From positions 2,356,001 to 2,420,000 of the forward strand of contig NZ_CP082275.1 in assembly GCF_023746615.1 (NCBI RefSeq): a DNA stretch of 64,000 nucleotides, written 5' to 3'. Positions 36,101 to 43,845 of this stretch are shown in pieces. The first letter of the stretch is position 1; each line of letters opens with the position of its first letter. A model generated the notes under the pieces. That model had not been told where the DNA came from, did not search any database, and worked only from the letters and a program-made list of their open reading frames with translations. The position numbers were made by a program, and so were the translations under genes. Source of the stretch: Grimontia kaedaensis. Its GTDB lineage: Bacteria > Pseudomonadota > Gammaproteobacteria > Enterobacterales > Vibrionaceae.

Positions 36101-36408
36101 ATTTCACTTCAGGCAACCTGACGTTCGATATTTACATCGAAACCTATGGTGAACCTGCAAACCCTGGTGAAACCCAAACCGAAGAAGTCGTCGTCAAGAT
36201 GGAATCGACGGCTGGCTCTGGCAATGACTATCCATTGGGCAGCCTTGCCACTGGACAATGGCACACCATTTCAGTACCCGTTGCGGAGCTGAACACGGGC
36301 GCTTTGGATATCACCAAAGTGAATACGCCGTTTGCCACCTTGTCTGACTGGAATGCCTCGCAAGCTGGTGTGGTCTATCGAGTGCGCGATATTAAGCTCG
36401 AGCAGTAA
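33184..36408 (+). CDS. GH3 beta-glucosidase/exo-glucanase lipoprotein with C-terminal carbohydrate-binding-like domains
   Basis: A 1074-residue secreted lipoprotein with lipobox LAILTGC (Cys20). The GH3 N-domain (about 50-390) shows QMTLEEKVGQM and WATDAVHGHNNV, then the KH(W) catalytic-loop region ISNVKHWLGDGGT; D330 in LVVTDWNGH is the expected nucleophile. The GH3 C-domain follows (about 430-680, with the ISSL-like GRPLYVNEE and FGYGLSY-type end YGYGLSYN). Beyond about 700 is an extra region resembling the ExoP galactose-binding-like domain plus a second beta-sandwich (about 900-1074). ExoP-type enzymes release glucose from beta-1,3/1,4-glucans. The operator upstream suggests substrate induction. 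It is monocistronic with a terminator. Confidence 0.92.
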   Translation: MLKGKIIVSGVTSLAILTGCFLESKVPYFPDWPQINSAIKKDPEIESRVAEILAQMTLEEKVGQMIQPDLRSVTPEEAKEYKLGSLLNGGGGWPDGNKYATAQDWAEEADKYYLAIEEAYADRGFRIPFMWATDAVHGHNNVFKATVFPHNIGLGAANNPKLIKQIGKATAREVAATGLDWTFAPTVATPRDYRWGRVYEGYSEDPEIVYQYAGKMVEGLQGGTRGLKSERHVISNVKHWLGDGGTTDGVDRGMNEYSEEYLRNIHATGYFSGLDAGAQVVMTSFNSWHNEANYDVMGTDNYNKKLHGSKYIVNDVLKDKMGFDGLVVTDWNGHSEINGCTAGNCPQAVLAGNDIFMVTARKDWQAFYRNVIDQVNDGTIPMSRIDDAVTRILRVKMRAALWEKPQPTERRLAGNQDVLGSDAHRELARKAVAQSLVLLKNKDKALPLSSQKQYLVVGSAAHDIQKQTGGWSLTWQGTENTLERDFPGATTMLMAMQAQVGEENVFTDISSAPQDATAVVVIGEDPYAEMFGDINKTKTLEYATLKSSYGADLRLIKSLKEQGFKVVTVFFSGRPLYVNEEINHSDAFVAAWLPGTEAGGITDVLFGVDDKDFRGRLSFSWPKTKCSTTINRKAPNLMDYQTPEMEQDIEGDHAPLFAYGYGLSYNKRKSSKLKTDLDNLPLDPREYGCGLDAPDDGIATTNLEIFGRSADDEFIPRIAGSSNGWVGVTVSNGTPTTIGSITTTPIDHLHQQDAVNVKFTGEAPAQIYMQTADEQVTDKQSYLNADATLQFDIDMKSTAPQSMILATHCEWPCLGQVPIHKVLPAPSGQDETKWTTIKIPLQCFADEGMAFQILNTPFLIYADEEVEFNLGEVRYVPRSLDAAEDAITCEELKVPVEPPLEGDIVDIWETWEPNINTWQARTDTWEGLTDHVVVTGNDPSDNTHEFTVTYDAASPEYYKGLVLVQGKTLNLSNFTSGNLTFDIYIETYGEPANPGETQTEEVVVKMESTAGSGNDYPLGSLATGQWHTISVPVAELNTGALDITKVNTPFATLSDWNASQAGVVYRVRDIKLEQ

Positions 36409-36429
36409 CTGACACTTACCCCAAAAAGC

Positions 36430-36453
36430 AAAGCCCGCATCTGCGGGCTTTTT
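36430..36453 (+). terminator. Terminator after GH3 gene
   Basis: Perfect stem AAAGCCCGCA/TGCGGGCTTT with a TC loop and following T-run. Confidence 0.9.
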
Positions 36454-36757
36454 CATCCAATTTCAAAAACAAGGTCAAACGTCAGGATCGTTGGAAATAA
36501 GAATATTTAATAGTCACTTTTAATTTGATAATGGATAGCAGAATACCATTATTGAATAAGAGCATTAGTTTAGAATGAAAATAATTTCTCATATCCAAAG
36601 CATTCATTTCAATATATCAAAAACTCGTTAAATAAATATTGCACCACCTTGCCATAATTCTTTTTCATCCTATTAATCATTATAGCTAATCACCTCATTA
36701 TATAGTGATGAATTTAGCTTCTATGATGGAAACTCATAAGCAAGATAGGAGTGCAGT
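36454..36757. other. AT-rich intergenic stretch
   Basis: About 300 bases of strongly AT-rich sequence before the DUF805 gene. No gene or RNA is visible; the promoter of the DUF805 gene must lie near its end. Confidence 0.4.
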
Positions 36758-37123
36758 ATGTCTTGGTATATTTATGCTTTAAGAAACTTTTCTGACTTTT
36801 CAGGGAGAGCGCGAAGAAAAGAGTATTGGATGTTCCTTCTAATCAACATCATCATTTTTATCTTAATCTCTATTATACAGAAGGCGGTTCACATCCCACA
36901 TGTTGATATACATATGATTTATTCACTGTTTATTGCGATACCTGCGTTTGCAGTTTCAGTTAGAAGACTTCACGACATAGGAAAGAGTGGATGGTGGGCA
37001 TTGCTTGCGTTGATACCAATCGTTGGCTCGCTCGTGTTGCTATATTTTCATACCAAAGACAGCGAGGAGGGCGACAACCTGTATGGGTCGAACCCCAAAC
37101 TAAACAGCATGTTATCAAATTGA
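36758..37123 (+). CDS. DUF805 membrane protein
   Basis: Small inner-membrane protein of 121 residues with the DUF805 signature: FSGRARRKEYWMFLL near the start, three to four helices, and SVRRLHDIGKSGWWALLALIPIVG. It follows a good AGGAG ribosome site. DUF805 proteins are widespread and of unknown function. It converges with the Bor-like gene across a shared terminator. Confidence 0.9.
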   Translation: MSWYIYALRNFSDFSGRARRKEYWMFLLINIIIFILISIIQKAVHIPHVDIHMIYSLFIAIPAFAVSVRRLHDIGKSGWWALLALIPIVGSLVLLYFHTKDSEEGDNLYGSNPKLNSMLSN

Positions 37124-37128
37124 TAAAG

Positions 37129-37162
37129 TTTAAGGACTTGCCGATCCAGCGAGTCCTTTAAA
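37129..37162. terminator. Bidirectional terminator between DUF805 and Bor-like genes
   Basis: Ten-base arms TTTAAGGACT/AGTCCTTTAAA around a 13-base loop between convergent genes. Confidence 0.7.
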
Positions 37163-37167
37163 CAATA

Positions 37168-37455
37168 CTATTTACAAAAAACTCTGGCATCACGAGGGGT
37201 GTAAATACCAAAAGTGACAAAACCCAAAACACCATCTAGGAAGGTTTGCTGAACTTCCACTTTAGCGACATTTTCTGCACCACCGCATACGGAAGCTGCA
37301 TCAACTGTTTTCTTTTGGCCAATACCTGATACAAAAAAGCTCTGCATCTGTTCATCTTCCAAAGTACCATCATTCCCATTGACAACAAACGTTTGTTGAG
37401 CGCAACCTGACATGACAAGTACTAATGACAATACTAAAAGTTCTTTTTTCATCAT
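37168..37455 (-). CDS. Bor-family lipoprotein
   Basis: Lipoprotein of about 96 residues. The signal peptide ends with lipobox VMSGC; the mature part contains QQTFVVNG, FFVSGIGQKKTVDAA, CGGAENVAKVEVQQTF and FGIYTPRDARVFC, closely matching the phage lambda Bor / plasmid Iss family. In E. coli these outer-membrane lipoproteins raise serum survival and are carried by prophage. Start at one of two adjacent ATGs (37455 or 37452) after AGGAG; the frame further upstream begins at a GTG without a site. No phage genes are nearby. Confidence 0.87.
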   Translation of the reverse strand: MMKKELLVLSLVLVMSGCAQQTFVVNGNDGTLEDEQMQSFFVSGIGQKKTVDAASVCGGAENVAKVEVQQTFLDGVLGFVTFGIYTPRDARVFCK

Positions 37456-38068
37456 AACTCTCCTCACGTTAAAGTGTGTGAGTGACTAAAAAAATCAGCC
37501 ACTACCTTAACGAATATGAATGATCACAGAGTAAATGTTTGTATAAAAAACAAGAAATAACCATCAACCAAATAACTTTAGCAAGCACTAAATAAGAGAA
37601 GCTTTGCGTAAATATTGTATATTCTAATTACATCTTAGGTTAGTAATAGGTATCTATTGATATTTTTTCATTAATAAGTAAAAAATAATATTATTTGATT
37701 AATATCCAACCGAGAAAATATTAACTAATTAGCAGTGACAATGTTAGGTTCATCCAAAGATTAATAATATGTACCAATAAGAAATGAAAAAATAAAACTG
37801 ACTTCATATCAATACATACAGGTATAAATCAACCAGCACAATTTAACCAAAAAAGAACTAAACCCTAACATAAACTTAATGGTTTTCGTTCTCAAGACGT
37901 GTCAATTTTGTCTGACTTTATTAACAATGCATTGTGTTCGGACAGTTACGCACTCACTATCAATGACGTACAGCTTGCTGTGCACTCTGTTTGGATAACT
38001 TTTCAAATAGAGTACGCAACAGGTCACCTATCCCTTTACCATGCAGGTGACTTGTTGCACCCATCCAA
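37456..38068. other. AT-rich gene-free region between Bor-like gene and trpB remnant
   Basis: About 610 bases of very AT-rich DNA with only short frames and no ribosome sites. It may be a scar of past insertion or deletion; nothing definite is seen. Confidence 0.4.
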
Positions 38069-38097
38069 ACAAAAAATGCCCACCGATTTGGTGGGCA
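38069..38097 (-). terminator. Terminator abutting the trpB remnant
   Basis: Minus-strand hairpin TGCCCACC/GGTGGGCA with a five-base loop followed by TTTTTTG. It begins exactly where TrpB similarity ends, so the 5' end of the gene has been joined to a terminator. Confidence 0.75.
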
Positions 38098-38346
38098 CCG
38101 GTGTGGTAGAGAACTTCATACTTTAGGTAGATGTCAGTACCGTATTTGGCTGATAGATTTTCCGCATGGAATATTGGGCTTGGACGACCCACAAAATGCT
38201 TATAAAGCCGAGCCAGTTCGGTTTTAAAGGCAGGATCCTTGCGACATTCTTCATAGGCAGCCGCAATTTCAATCATGATGGATTCCAACTCAGGCGGGAT
38301 AAAGCTGCCGCCATACTCCCCAAAATATCCCTGCGCATCTGGGCAT
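38085..38346 (-). pseudogene. trpB: Truncated, degenerate tryptophan synthase beta chain (trpB) remnant
   Basis: Only the N-terminal fifth of TrpB remains (full length is about 400 residues). Readable parts are PDAQGYFGEYGGSFIPPELE, AAYEECRKDPAF, HFVGRPSPIFHAENLS and YHTGAHQI. An ATG at 38346 has an AGGAGT site, but the next codons need removal of one C to enter the TrpB frame, so there is a frameshift at the start. In the HTGAHK motif the PLP-binding lysine is Gln. After that motif the similarity ends at a terminator hairpin. It is clearly nonfunctional. Confidence 0.82.
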
Positions 38347-38817
38347 GGGTTACTCCTGATCTCTGTCCTTGGATGATCCCTCTATGCCTTCTTGGAAGTT
38401 GGCGTAAAGGCCGATGAATAGTCCACACAAAATATATTGATTAAAGAAGAAGCAATACGGTAAATCGACAGTTTTGTGACAGCCAATGGCGGTGTGCATC
38501 ACATTTTACAGCTGTTTGTGGTACCTTGAACCAGAAACGCATGAATTTACCAATAAAAACATTGCGTTAGTAAGACTGCTGTATCACCTCGCACTTTACA
38601 TGTGCCTACTCCCCACAAATGACTGTAAAGCTAGACATATTCAAGCCTATCGACAGGTGACAACCCAGCCATGAGAATCTCATATTACCTTTCTATTCAG
38701 CAAGATAGTTCTTATCCTCGATACAGATAAATGCCTTCTTAATCAGTCATATTGGTATGGCCTTTCATGCATTTGGGCACAAACAACGTCAATAATGTAG
38801 ATAGAGGGATATAGATA
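38347..38817. other. Intergenic region before cysteine-rich RTX gene
   Basis: About 470 bases with no supportable gene. The RTX promoter presumably lies near its 3' end; GAGGG (38805 region) may serve as ribosome site. Confidence 0.4.
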
Positions 38818-39843
38818 ATGACAGCCATATATGGATCTACCTGTGCTGACACCATCATCAGCAATTGCAACGTGGACTGGATTTACGGCAAAGGCGGCAA
38901 TGACTACATCGTTGCTTATGGGAATGAATGTCTTATCGACGGTGGCGACGGTCATGACAAAATCATTGGCAGCAACAGTAGCGATCACATCAAAGGTGGT
39001 AATGGTAACGACTGGATTGAAGGCGGTTGCGGTGACGACAAACTTGATGGCGGCAATGGTTGCGACACCATTCAGGGTGGCAATGGACACGACCTGATTT
39101 ACGGAGGTTGTGATGATGACGCGCTTTATGGCGGAAATGGTAATGACACCTTAAAGGGCGAATGGGGTAACGATTTCCTTCAAGGCGGTTGTGGTGACGA
39201 TAAACTTTGGGGAGGCGATGGACACGATACTCTCTTCGGTGGCGACGGTCATGACTATCTTGATGGTGGTTGCGGCAATGATGTCATGAAAGGCGGCAAC
39301 GGTAATGACAAGTTGGTCGGTTACTATGGCGATGATCAGTTATTCGGTGGCGCAGGATGCGACGAACTGTTCGGCGGTTGTGATAACGACTATCTGCACG
39401 GTGGCGACTACAACGACTACCTGAATGGCGGCTGGGGACACGATAAACTGGTTGGTGGAAACGGTGACGATAAACTTGACGGCGACTGTGGTAATGACAC
39501 CCTTGACGGTGGCTGCGGTAACGACAAACTCGATGGTGGTTGGGGTAATGATCTGATTGCAGGTGGTCAGGGCAATGACATTTTGACCGGAAACCTCGGC
39601 AAAGATACCTTCTATTTTGATGCTCATGATGGTCACGATAAGATCACCGACTTCAACTGCTGGGACGACAAAATCCAGATCGATGACTCTCTGGCAACAT
39701 CCATCCATCAGATCAACATCACCAAGTCTTGGGGTTGTATTACATTGGACTTCTGTGATGGCACTTCCGTCCAGGTAAACAACATGTGGGGTTGTTTCGA
39801 CGCAAACTGCATCGACTTCGTCACGGGTTGCGAGCTTATTTAA
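38818..39843 (+). CDS. Cysteine-rich RTX-repeat calcium-binding protein
   Basis: A 341-residue protein made almost entirely of RTX nonapeptides (GGxGxDxLx), about residues 20-260, that should form a calcium beta-roll. A non-repeat C-terminal part (about 262-341) begins LGKDTFYFDAHDGHDKITDF, as at the end of RTX/serralysin-type proteins, and would hold the uncleaved type I secretion signal. There is no N-terminal signal peptide. Strikingly, 18 Cys occur, many at repeat positions (GGCGDD, GGNGCD), together with many His and Trp; RTX proteins normally lack Cys. There are no enzyme or toxin domains. No T1SS genes are nearby. The function is unknown; an extracellular structural or metal-binding role is possible. 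Confidence 0.85.
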   Translation: MTAIYGSTCADTIISNCNVDWIYGKGGNDYIVAYGNECLIDGGDGHDKIIGSNSSDHIKGGNGNDWIEGGCGDDKLDGGNGCDTIQGGNGHDLIYGGCDDDALYGGNGNDTLKGEWGNDFLQGGCGDDKLWGGDGHDTLFGGDGHDYLDGGCGNDVMKGGNGNDKLVGYYGDDQLFGGAGCDELFGGCDNDYLHGGDYNDYLNGGWGHDKLVGGNGDDKLDGDCGNDTLDGGCGNDKLDGGWGNDLIAGGQGNDILTGNLGKDTFYFDAHDGHDKITDFNCWDDKIQIDDSLATSIHQINITKSWGCITLDFCDGTSVQVNNMWGCFDANCIDFVTGCELI

Positions 39844-39865
39844 GCCCTTCGTTTAACTCACCATT

Positions 39866-39885
39866 AAGGCGGCTCTGGCCGCCTT
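39866..39885 (+). terminator. Terminator after cysteine-rich RTX gene
   Basis: Perfect stem AAGGCGGC/GCCGCCTT with a TCTG loop followed by CATTGTTTTT. Confidence 0.85.
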
Positions 39886-39994
39886 CATTGTTTTTACGTC
39901 CTCTTTTGGGGTTTCGAAAGGATGGTTTGCGGCGCATTGGTTTTTGCCTTACTGTCGGTGTCATTGCAACGTACTTTTCACGTTCAAGGATGAT

Positions 39995-40720
39995 ATGGAA
40001 TTCATGGAAAACAGCCTCAGCATTCGCGCCTATACCCGACAGCGGCAAGGTCACGCCCATGACTATCATCAACTGGTATTGCCGCTTCAGGGCACGATCC
40101 AAATTGAGCTTGATAACTATTCCGGTGGGGTTGGTGTTGGCGAATGCGTGGTGATTCAAGCTGGCACTTTTCATCACTTCCACGCCAATGAAGCCGCCCG
40201 GTTTATCGTGGCGGACATGACTGATCTGCCGAAAAACATCATGGCATCTGACTTCGCGGTGTTTTCCATCAGCGCCCCCTTGTTGAGCTACCTGTATTTC
40301 GTAGAAAAACAGTTGGAGCATGAGGTGGATGATTTGCTGGAAGGCGCAGTATTTGATGTTTTCTCTCGCTTGCTCGAGCAACAGGAAAACAACGAAGTAC
40401 CGGATCCACGAATCCGCACTGTCCAGTCACACATTGTCGAGCATCTTGATGCCGAGCTTTCGATAGAATCCCTGGCTGCGATTGCTTGCTTGAGCCCCAC
40501 CCAATTTAAAAAGCGATTCAAAGAGATGTTAGGCATGAGCGCTTTTCAATACATCACCTTACAACGTATGGAAAAAGCCAAAGCCTTGCTGACACATACA
40601 GACTTGCCCGTACAATTAGTCGCTGAGCGGGTCGGCTATGGGGATCTTTCTGCATTCAGCCGCCGCTTTTCCGCGCACTTCGGCATGTCACCGAGAGTCT
40701 TCGCAGGCAACAGAGAATAA
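39995..40720 (+). CDS. AraC-family transcriptional regulator
   Basis: A 241-residue AraC regulator. The start is the ATG at 39995, 5 bases after AAGGA. An N-terminal cupin-like sensing domain (HDYHQLVLPLQGTIQIEL and AGTFHHFHAN) is followed by two HTH motifs in the C-terminal 100 residues: LSIESLAAIACLSPTQFKKRF and VAERVGYGDLSAFSRRFSAHFG, then the family end MSPRVF. It lies 103 bp upstream of, and co-directional with, a DMT transporter gene and probably controls it. Confidence 0.93.
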   Translation: MEFMENSLSIRAYTRQRQGHAHDYHQLVLPLQGTIQIELDNYSGGVGVGECVVIQAGTFHHFHANEAARFIVADMTDLPKNIMASDFAVFSISAPLLSYLYFVEKQLEHEVDDLLEGAVFDVFSRLLEQQENNEVPDPRIRTVQSHIVEHLDAELSIESLAAIACLSPTQFKKRFKEMLGMSAFQYITLQRMEKAKALLTHTDLPVQLVAERVGYGDLSAFSRRFSAHFGMSPRVFAGNRE

Positions 40721-40823
40721 AGCGCCCTTTTAGCGGCAACAAACGTCCTTTCAGCAAAGTTATCTAACCTAACAAACACTATCCTTGTTTTCATTCGAAC
40801 AAATCACATTGGATGATTGAGCA

Positions 40824-41765
40824 ATGAAAGGCTTCCTCCCAAACATAGACAGCACACTTCAAGGCAGTCTGGCCATTCTATTTTCCTCGATTCTCTGGGG
40901 AACTACTGGCACAGCAGCGGCTTTCGCACCAGACATCAGCCCCTTGGGGATTGGTGCTTTTTCTATGGGAGTGAGTGGGTTATTACTTGCATTCATGGCA
41001 AGAAAGCCACTTCAAGCCGATTGGTCGCGGATTCTTCAGTCTCGCACTACTTTGTTCATTGGCGTGGTCGCACTGGCGATCTATCCCCTCGCTTTTTACT
41101 CTTCCATGCGCATGGCCGGTGTCGCCGTGGGTACTGTGGTGTCGATTGCCAGCGCCCCTTTCATGACGGTCGTGATCAACCGTCTTTTTGGCAAAGCGGA
41201 CGATGTCACTTTTCGTTGGGTGATGAGCTTTTTACTTGGTACTGTCGGTATCGTCATGCTGACGTTTGCGGAATCAGGTCACGCTGCCGTTGCTTCTGAC
41301 AACAGCCAGAAATTGCTCGGTGTATTGTTGGGCCTGGTAGCAGGTCTTTCCTATGCTACTTACGCTTGGGTGGCAAAGCAGTTGATCGATACTGGCGTCA
41401 AATCTGATTCAGCCATGGCAGCGATTTTTGGCTTGGGTGCATTACTGCTGCTGCCGACCTTGCTATTCACTGGCGACAACCTTTTCTCTGGTTGGAACAA
41501 CGCCAGCGTCTCACTCTATATGGCGTTGATCCCTATGTTTGTTGGCTACCTCGCTTTCGGGTTTGGACTTCGTCACGTGGACGCTAGCAAAGCCACCTTG
41601 TTGACGCTATTTGAACCTGTCGTCGCAGCCTGTTTCGCGGTGTTGGTCATCGGTGAAGTCATCGCGCCTATTGGTTGGGTAGGTATGGCACTCATTATGG
41701 TTTGCTTGGTGTTGCAGGCAACGGAAAGGAAATCCACAGAATGGCCATTTCCTGAGGCAATCTAA
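40824..41765 (+). CDS. EamA/DMT-family transporter
   Basis: Ten-helix DMT exporter of 313 residues with two EamA repeats (first SSILWGTTGTAAAFAP; second GLVAGLSYATYAWVAKQL, ending in FEPVVAACFAVLVIGE). It follows an AraC-family gene. Substrate unknown; probably a small metabolite or amino acid. Confidence 0.87.
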   Translation: MKGFLPNIDSTLQGSLAILFSSILWGTTGTAAAFAPDISPLGIGAFSMGVSGLLLAFMARKPLQADWSRILQSRTTLFIGVVALAIYPLAFYSSMRMAGVAVGTVVSIASAPFMTVVINRLFGKADDVTFRWVMSFLLGTVGIVMLTFAESGHAAVASDNSQKLLGVLLGLVAGLSYATYAWVAKQLIDTGVKSDSAMAAIFGLGALLLLPTLLFTGDNLFSGWNNASVSLYMALIPMFVGYLAFGFGLRHVDASKATLLTLFEPVVAACFAVLVIGEVIAPIGWVGMALIMVCLVLQATERKSTEWPFPEAI

Positions 41766-41777
41766 TCGAACATAAAT

Positions 41778-43037
41778 CTATGCTCGAGAAAGCCCGATAA
41801 CTTGCGCTGTACAGCCACCCATTTCATTGTCATCCAACGAAATTTGCCAGTGATGTTTGCGCGCAATTTCGTTGGCAATCACAAGCCCAAGACCATAGCC
41901 TTTTGGCACCTGACCAGAACTTTGCAGGCCAATCCCACTATCTGCCACCTGAACACTGTCTTCCGTCAGCGTAATGGTAACTTTCCCTTGAGTGGTGTAT
42001 GTGAAGGCATTTTTTATCAGGTTGCCGATGAGGATGCCGACCAGCTTGCGTGACACCGTCAGCGTCGGCGCTTTTTCTTCTACAACCTCAACAGTCACTT
42101 TGTTTCCTTCCAGCAGGGTCGTGAAGTGTTCAACCAACTTTTCAATTTCAGCTTTTGTGAGTTCCCATGGCTCCACCTCATCGTGACTGTCCCGCGTCAA
42201 TGAAAGCAGCGTCTCCACATATTCCTGCATGGCTTCTACAGCGTTCAACATGCGAACCCGCTGTTTGGCAACAAAATCGGGATCGTTGGAATGCTCAAGT
42301 AACGTCAGGCTACCTTGCATCACCATCAAAGGGGTTCGCAATTCATGGCTAGCAAATCGGTTGAAAGCCCGCTCACGCTCCAGCATTTCAGCGATCTGCG
42401 ACTGATAAGTGTTGATGCTGTCCGTCAGTGTTACCAGTTCCACCGTTTTCCCGGTTTCAGGCAAGGACAAGGGTGACACATCCCCTTTGGTTTTATCGCG
42501 AAGCTGTTGCACCAGCGAAGACAACGGCGAAGTCAGGCGTTCAGAGATCCTGAGGACCACCAGCAAACTCAGGATGAGCAACCCAAAAGAAAGCAGCAAC
42601 TGATTCGTTTGAGACTTCATCGCCTTATCTTCACTGAGCTCAAAGATAGGGTCTGAATTGACGATGTACACATCCTTCCAAATACCTTGATGCTCAATGT
42701 TGACCTTCATGATGAAAAAGTCCGTAGCTTGCGCTAAGCCACGTTTGTAGATTTCGGTTGCTACATTCAGCGGCAAATCGGGCGTAACCGTTAAACTCTC
42801 CGGAACGTTATCGAATCCAACATAAGCGGTGGTAAATGCATTGAGTGGCACGGTGTCCGAGTCGAGCATTTCAGGGGATAAGCCCTGCGCTATCTGCTCC
42901 ATTCGGTATTGAGCGGTAAAATGCTCGAGATTCTCGACCGTGGTTTCAAAGACAGTGAAATGGATAGTGATGATGGCAAAGGCGACAACGGAAAAATAGG
43001 TGAAGGTTAATTGCTTGGCAGACTTTATCTTGCTCAC
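41778..43037 (-). CDS. Sensor histidine kinase
   Basis: A 419-residue membrane sensor kinase: TM1 about 10-30, a periplasmic domain (31-145), TM2 about 146-165, HAMP to 220, then the HisKA dimerisation domain with phospho-acceptor H231 in FNRFASHELRTPL. The ATPase domain has the N box (GNLIKNAFTYT), G1 (VADSGIGL) and G2 (KGYGLGLVIANEI). The start overlaps the response-regulator stop by four bases, so the two are coupled. The target is probably the divergent GT2/GT39 operon. Confidence 0.93.
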   Translation of the reverse strand: MSKIKSAKQLTFTYFSVVAFAIITIHFTVFETTVENLEHFTAQYRMEQIAQGLSPEMLDSDTVPLNAFTTAYVGFDNVPESLTVTPDLPLNVATEIYKRGLAQATDFFIMKVNIEHQGIWKDVYIVNSDPIFELSEDKAMKSQTNQLLLSFGLLILSLLVVLRISERLTSPLSSLVQQLRDKTKGDVSPLSLPETGKTVELVTLTDSINTYQSQIAEMLERERAFNRFASHELRTPLMVMQGSLTLLEHSNDPDFVAKQRVRMLNAVEAMQEYVETLLSLTRDSHDEVEPWELTKAEIEKLVEHFTTLLEGNKVTVEVVEEKAPTLTVSRKLVGILIGNLIKNAFTYTTQGKVTITLTEDSVQVADSGIGLQSSGQVPKGYGLGLVIANEIARKHHWQISLDDNEMGGCTAQVIGLSRA

Positions 43038-43720
43038 GCTGCATCCCCTTCACTTTTTACCATTTGGTACCCCACTTTCGGCACGGTGCGGATGTAGCCA
43101 AACTCGAACGGTTTATCGATAAGGTTACGCAGCTGGTAAACATGGCTACGAAGCACATTTCCTTCCGGTTCGTCATCGCCCCAAAGCGCAGTATTGAGTT
43201 CTTCTTTAGTGACCACCTTGGGGGCACGGCTCATCAAAAGACGTAATAAGGTGAACATCGAAGGGTTAAGCACGAATTGGCATCCACGACGACTTGCGGT
43301 GAAGGAAGACAAATCCAGTGACAGTTCATCAAAGGTTAAGCGTTTGGCGGAAACGTCCCCGGAATGCCGACGATGCAGCGCATTCACGCGGGCTTCGAGA
43401 ACTTTCAAGTCAAAGGGCTTCACTAAATAGTCGTCCGCCCCATGATCGAAGCCAGACACAATATCGTCGTTCTCACCCATGGCGGTAAGCATCAAGACCG
43501 GTGTATCAACGCCCGCCTCCCTCAGCTTCTTACACACCGTCATACCATCCATTTTTGGCAACATCACATCAAGGATAATGATGTCGTAATGTTGCTCACA
43601 ACTCAGCGACAATCCCTGGGAGCCTGTCAACGCGTGATCCATGGTGTGCCCCAGAATCTCAAAGTAATCAAAAATCACACCCGCAATATCTGCATGATCT
43701 TCAACGAGTAAAATTTTCAT
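43034..43720 (-). CDS. OmpR-family response regulator
   Basis: A 228-residue response regulator. The receiver domain has the acidic pair (VEDHAD), phospho-acceptor D51 in IIILDVMLPKMDG, T/S and K in VLMLTA and DYLVKPFDLK. The C-terminal winged helix (about 130-225) has FTLLRLLMSRAPKVVTKEEL and NVLRSHVYQLRNLIDKP. It is the partner of the downstream histidine kinase and is divergent (about 125 bp) from a GT2-GT39 pair, as in envelope-modification regulons such as PmrAB/ArnCT. Confidence 0.94.
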   Translation of the reverse strand: MKILLVEDHADIAGVIFDYFEILGHTMDHALTGSQGLSLSCEQHYDIIILDVMLPKMDGMTVCKKLREAGVDTPVLMLTAMGENDDIVSGFDHGADDYLVKPFDLKVLEARVNALHRRHSGDVSAKRLTFDELSLDLSSFTASRRGCQFVLNPSMFTLLRLLMSRAPKVVTKEELNTALWGDDEPEGNVLRSHVYQLRNLIDKPFEFGYIRTVPKVGYQMVKSEGDAA

Positions 43721-43845
43721 TTTTCACCATCATGTCGCTGATTTACACCGTCATTCTCACATAAAAAATGTAGAAAAAAAGTCGATAACGCTTTTTTCAC
43801 TGCCCACCGTTTACCTTGCTTTCAACATAGCAAGGAGTGACGACG

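Noticed and set aside
36550..36600. Possible second Fur-like sequence before the DUF805 gene
   Set aside because: Only a partial match in very AT-rich DNA, where such matches are expected by chance.
37899..38126. 75-codon plus-strand frame over the trpB terminator
   Set aside because: It runs antisense through the trpB remnant and terminator hairpin and has no independent support.
38743..39708. Antisense frames in the RTX genes rich in Val/Ile/Thr (also near 49009-49577 and 52374-52912)
   Set aside because: They are reverse readings of the GGxGxD repeats, not genes.
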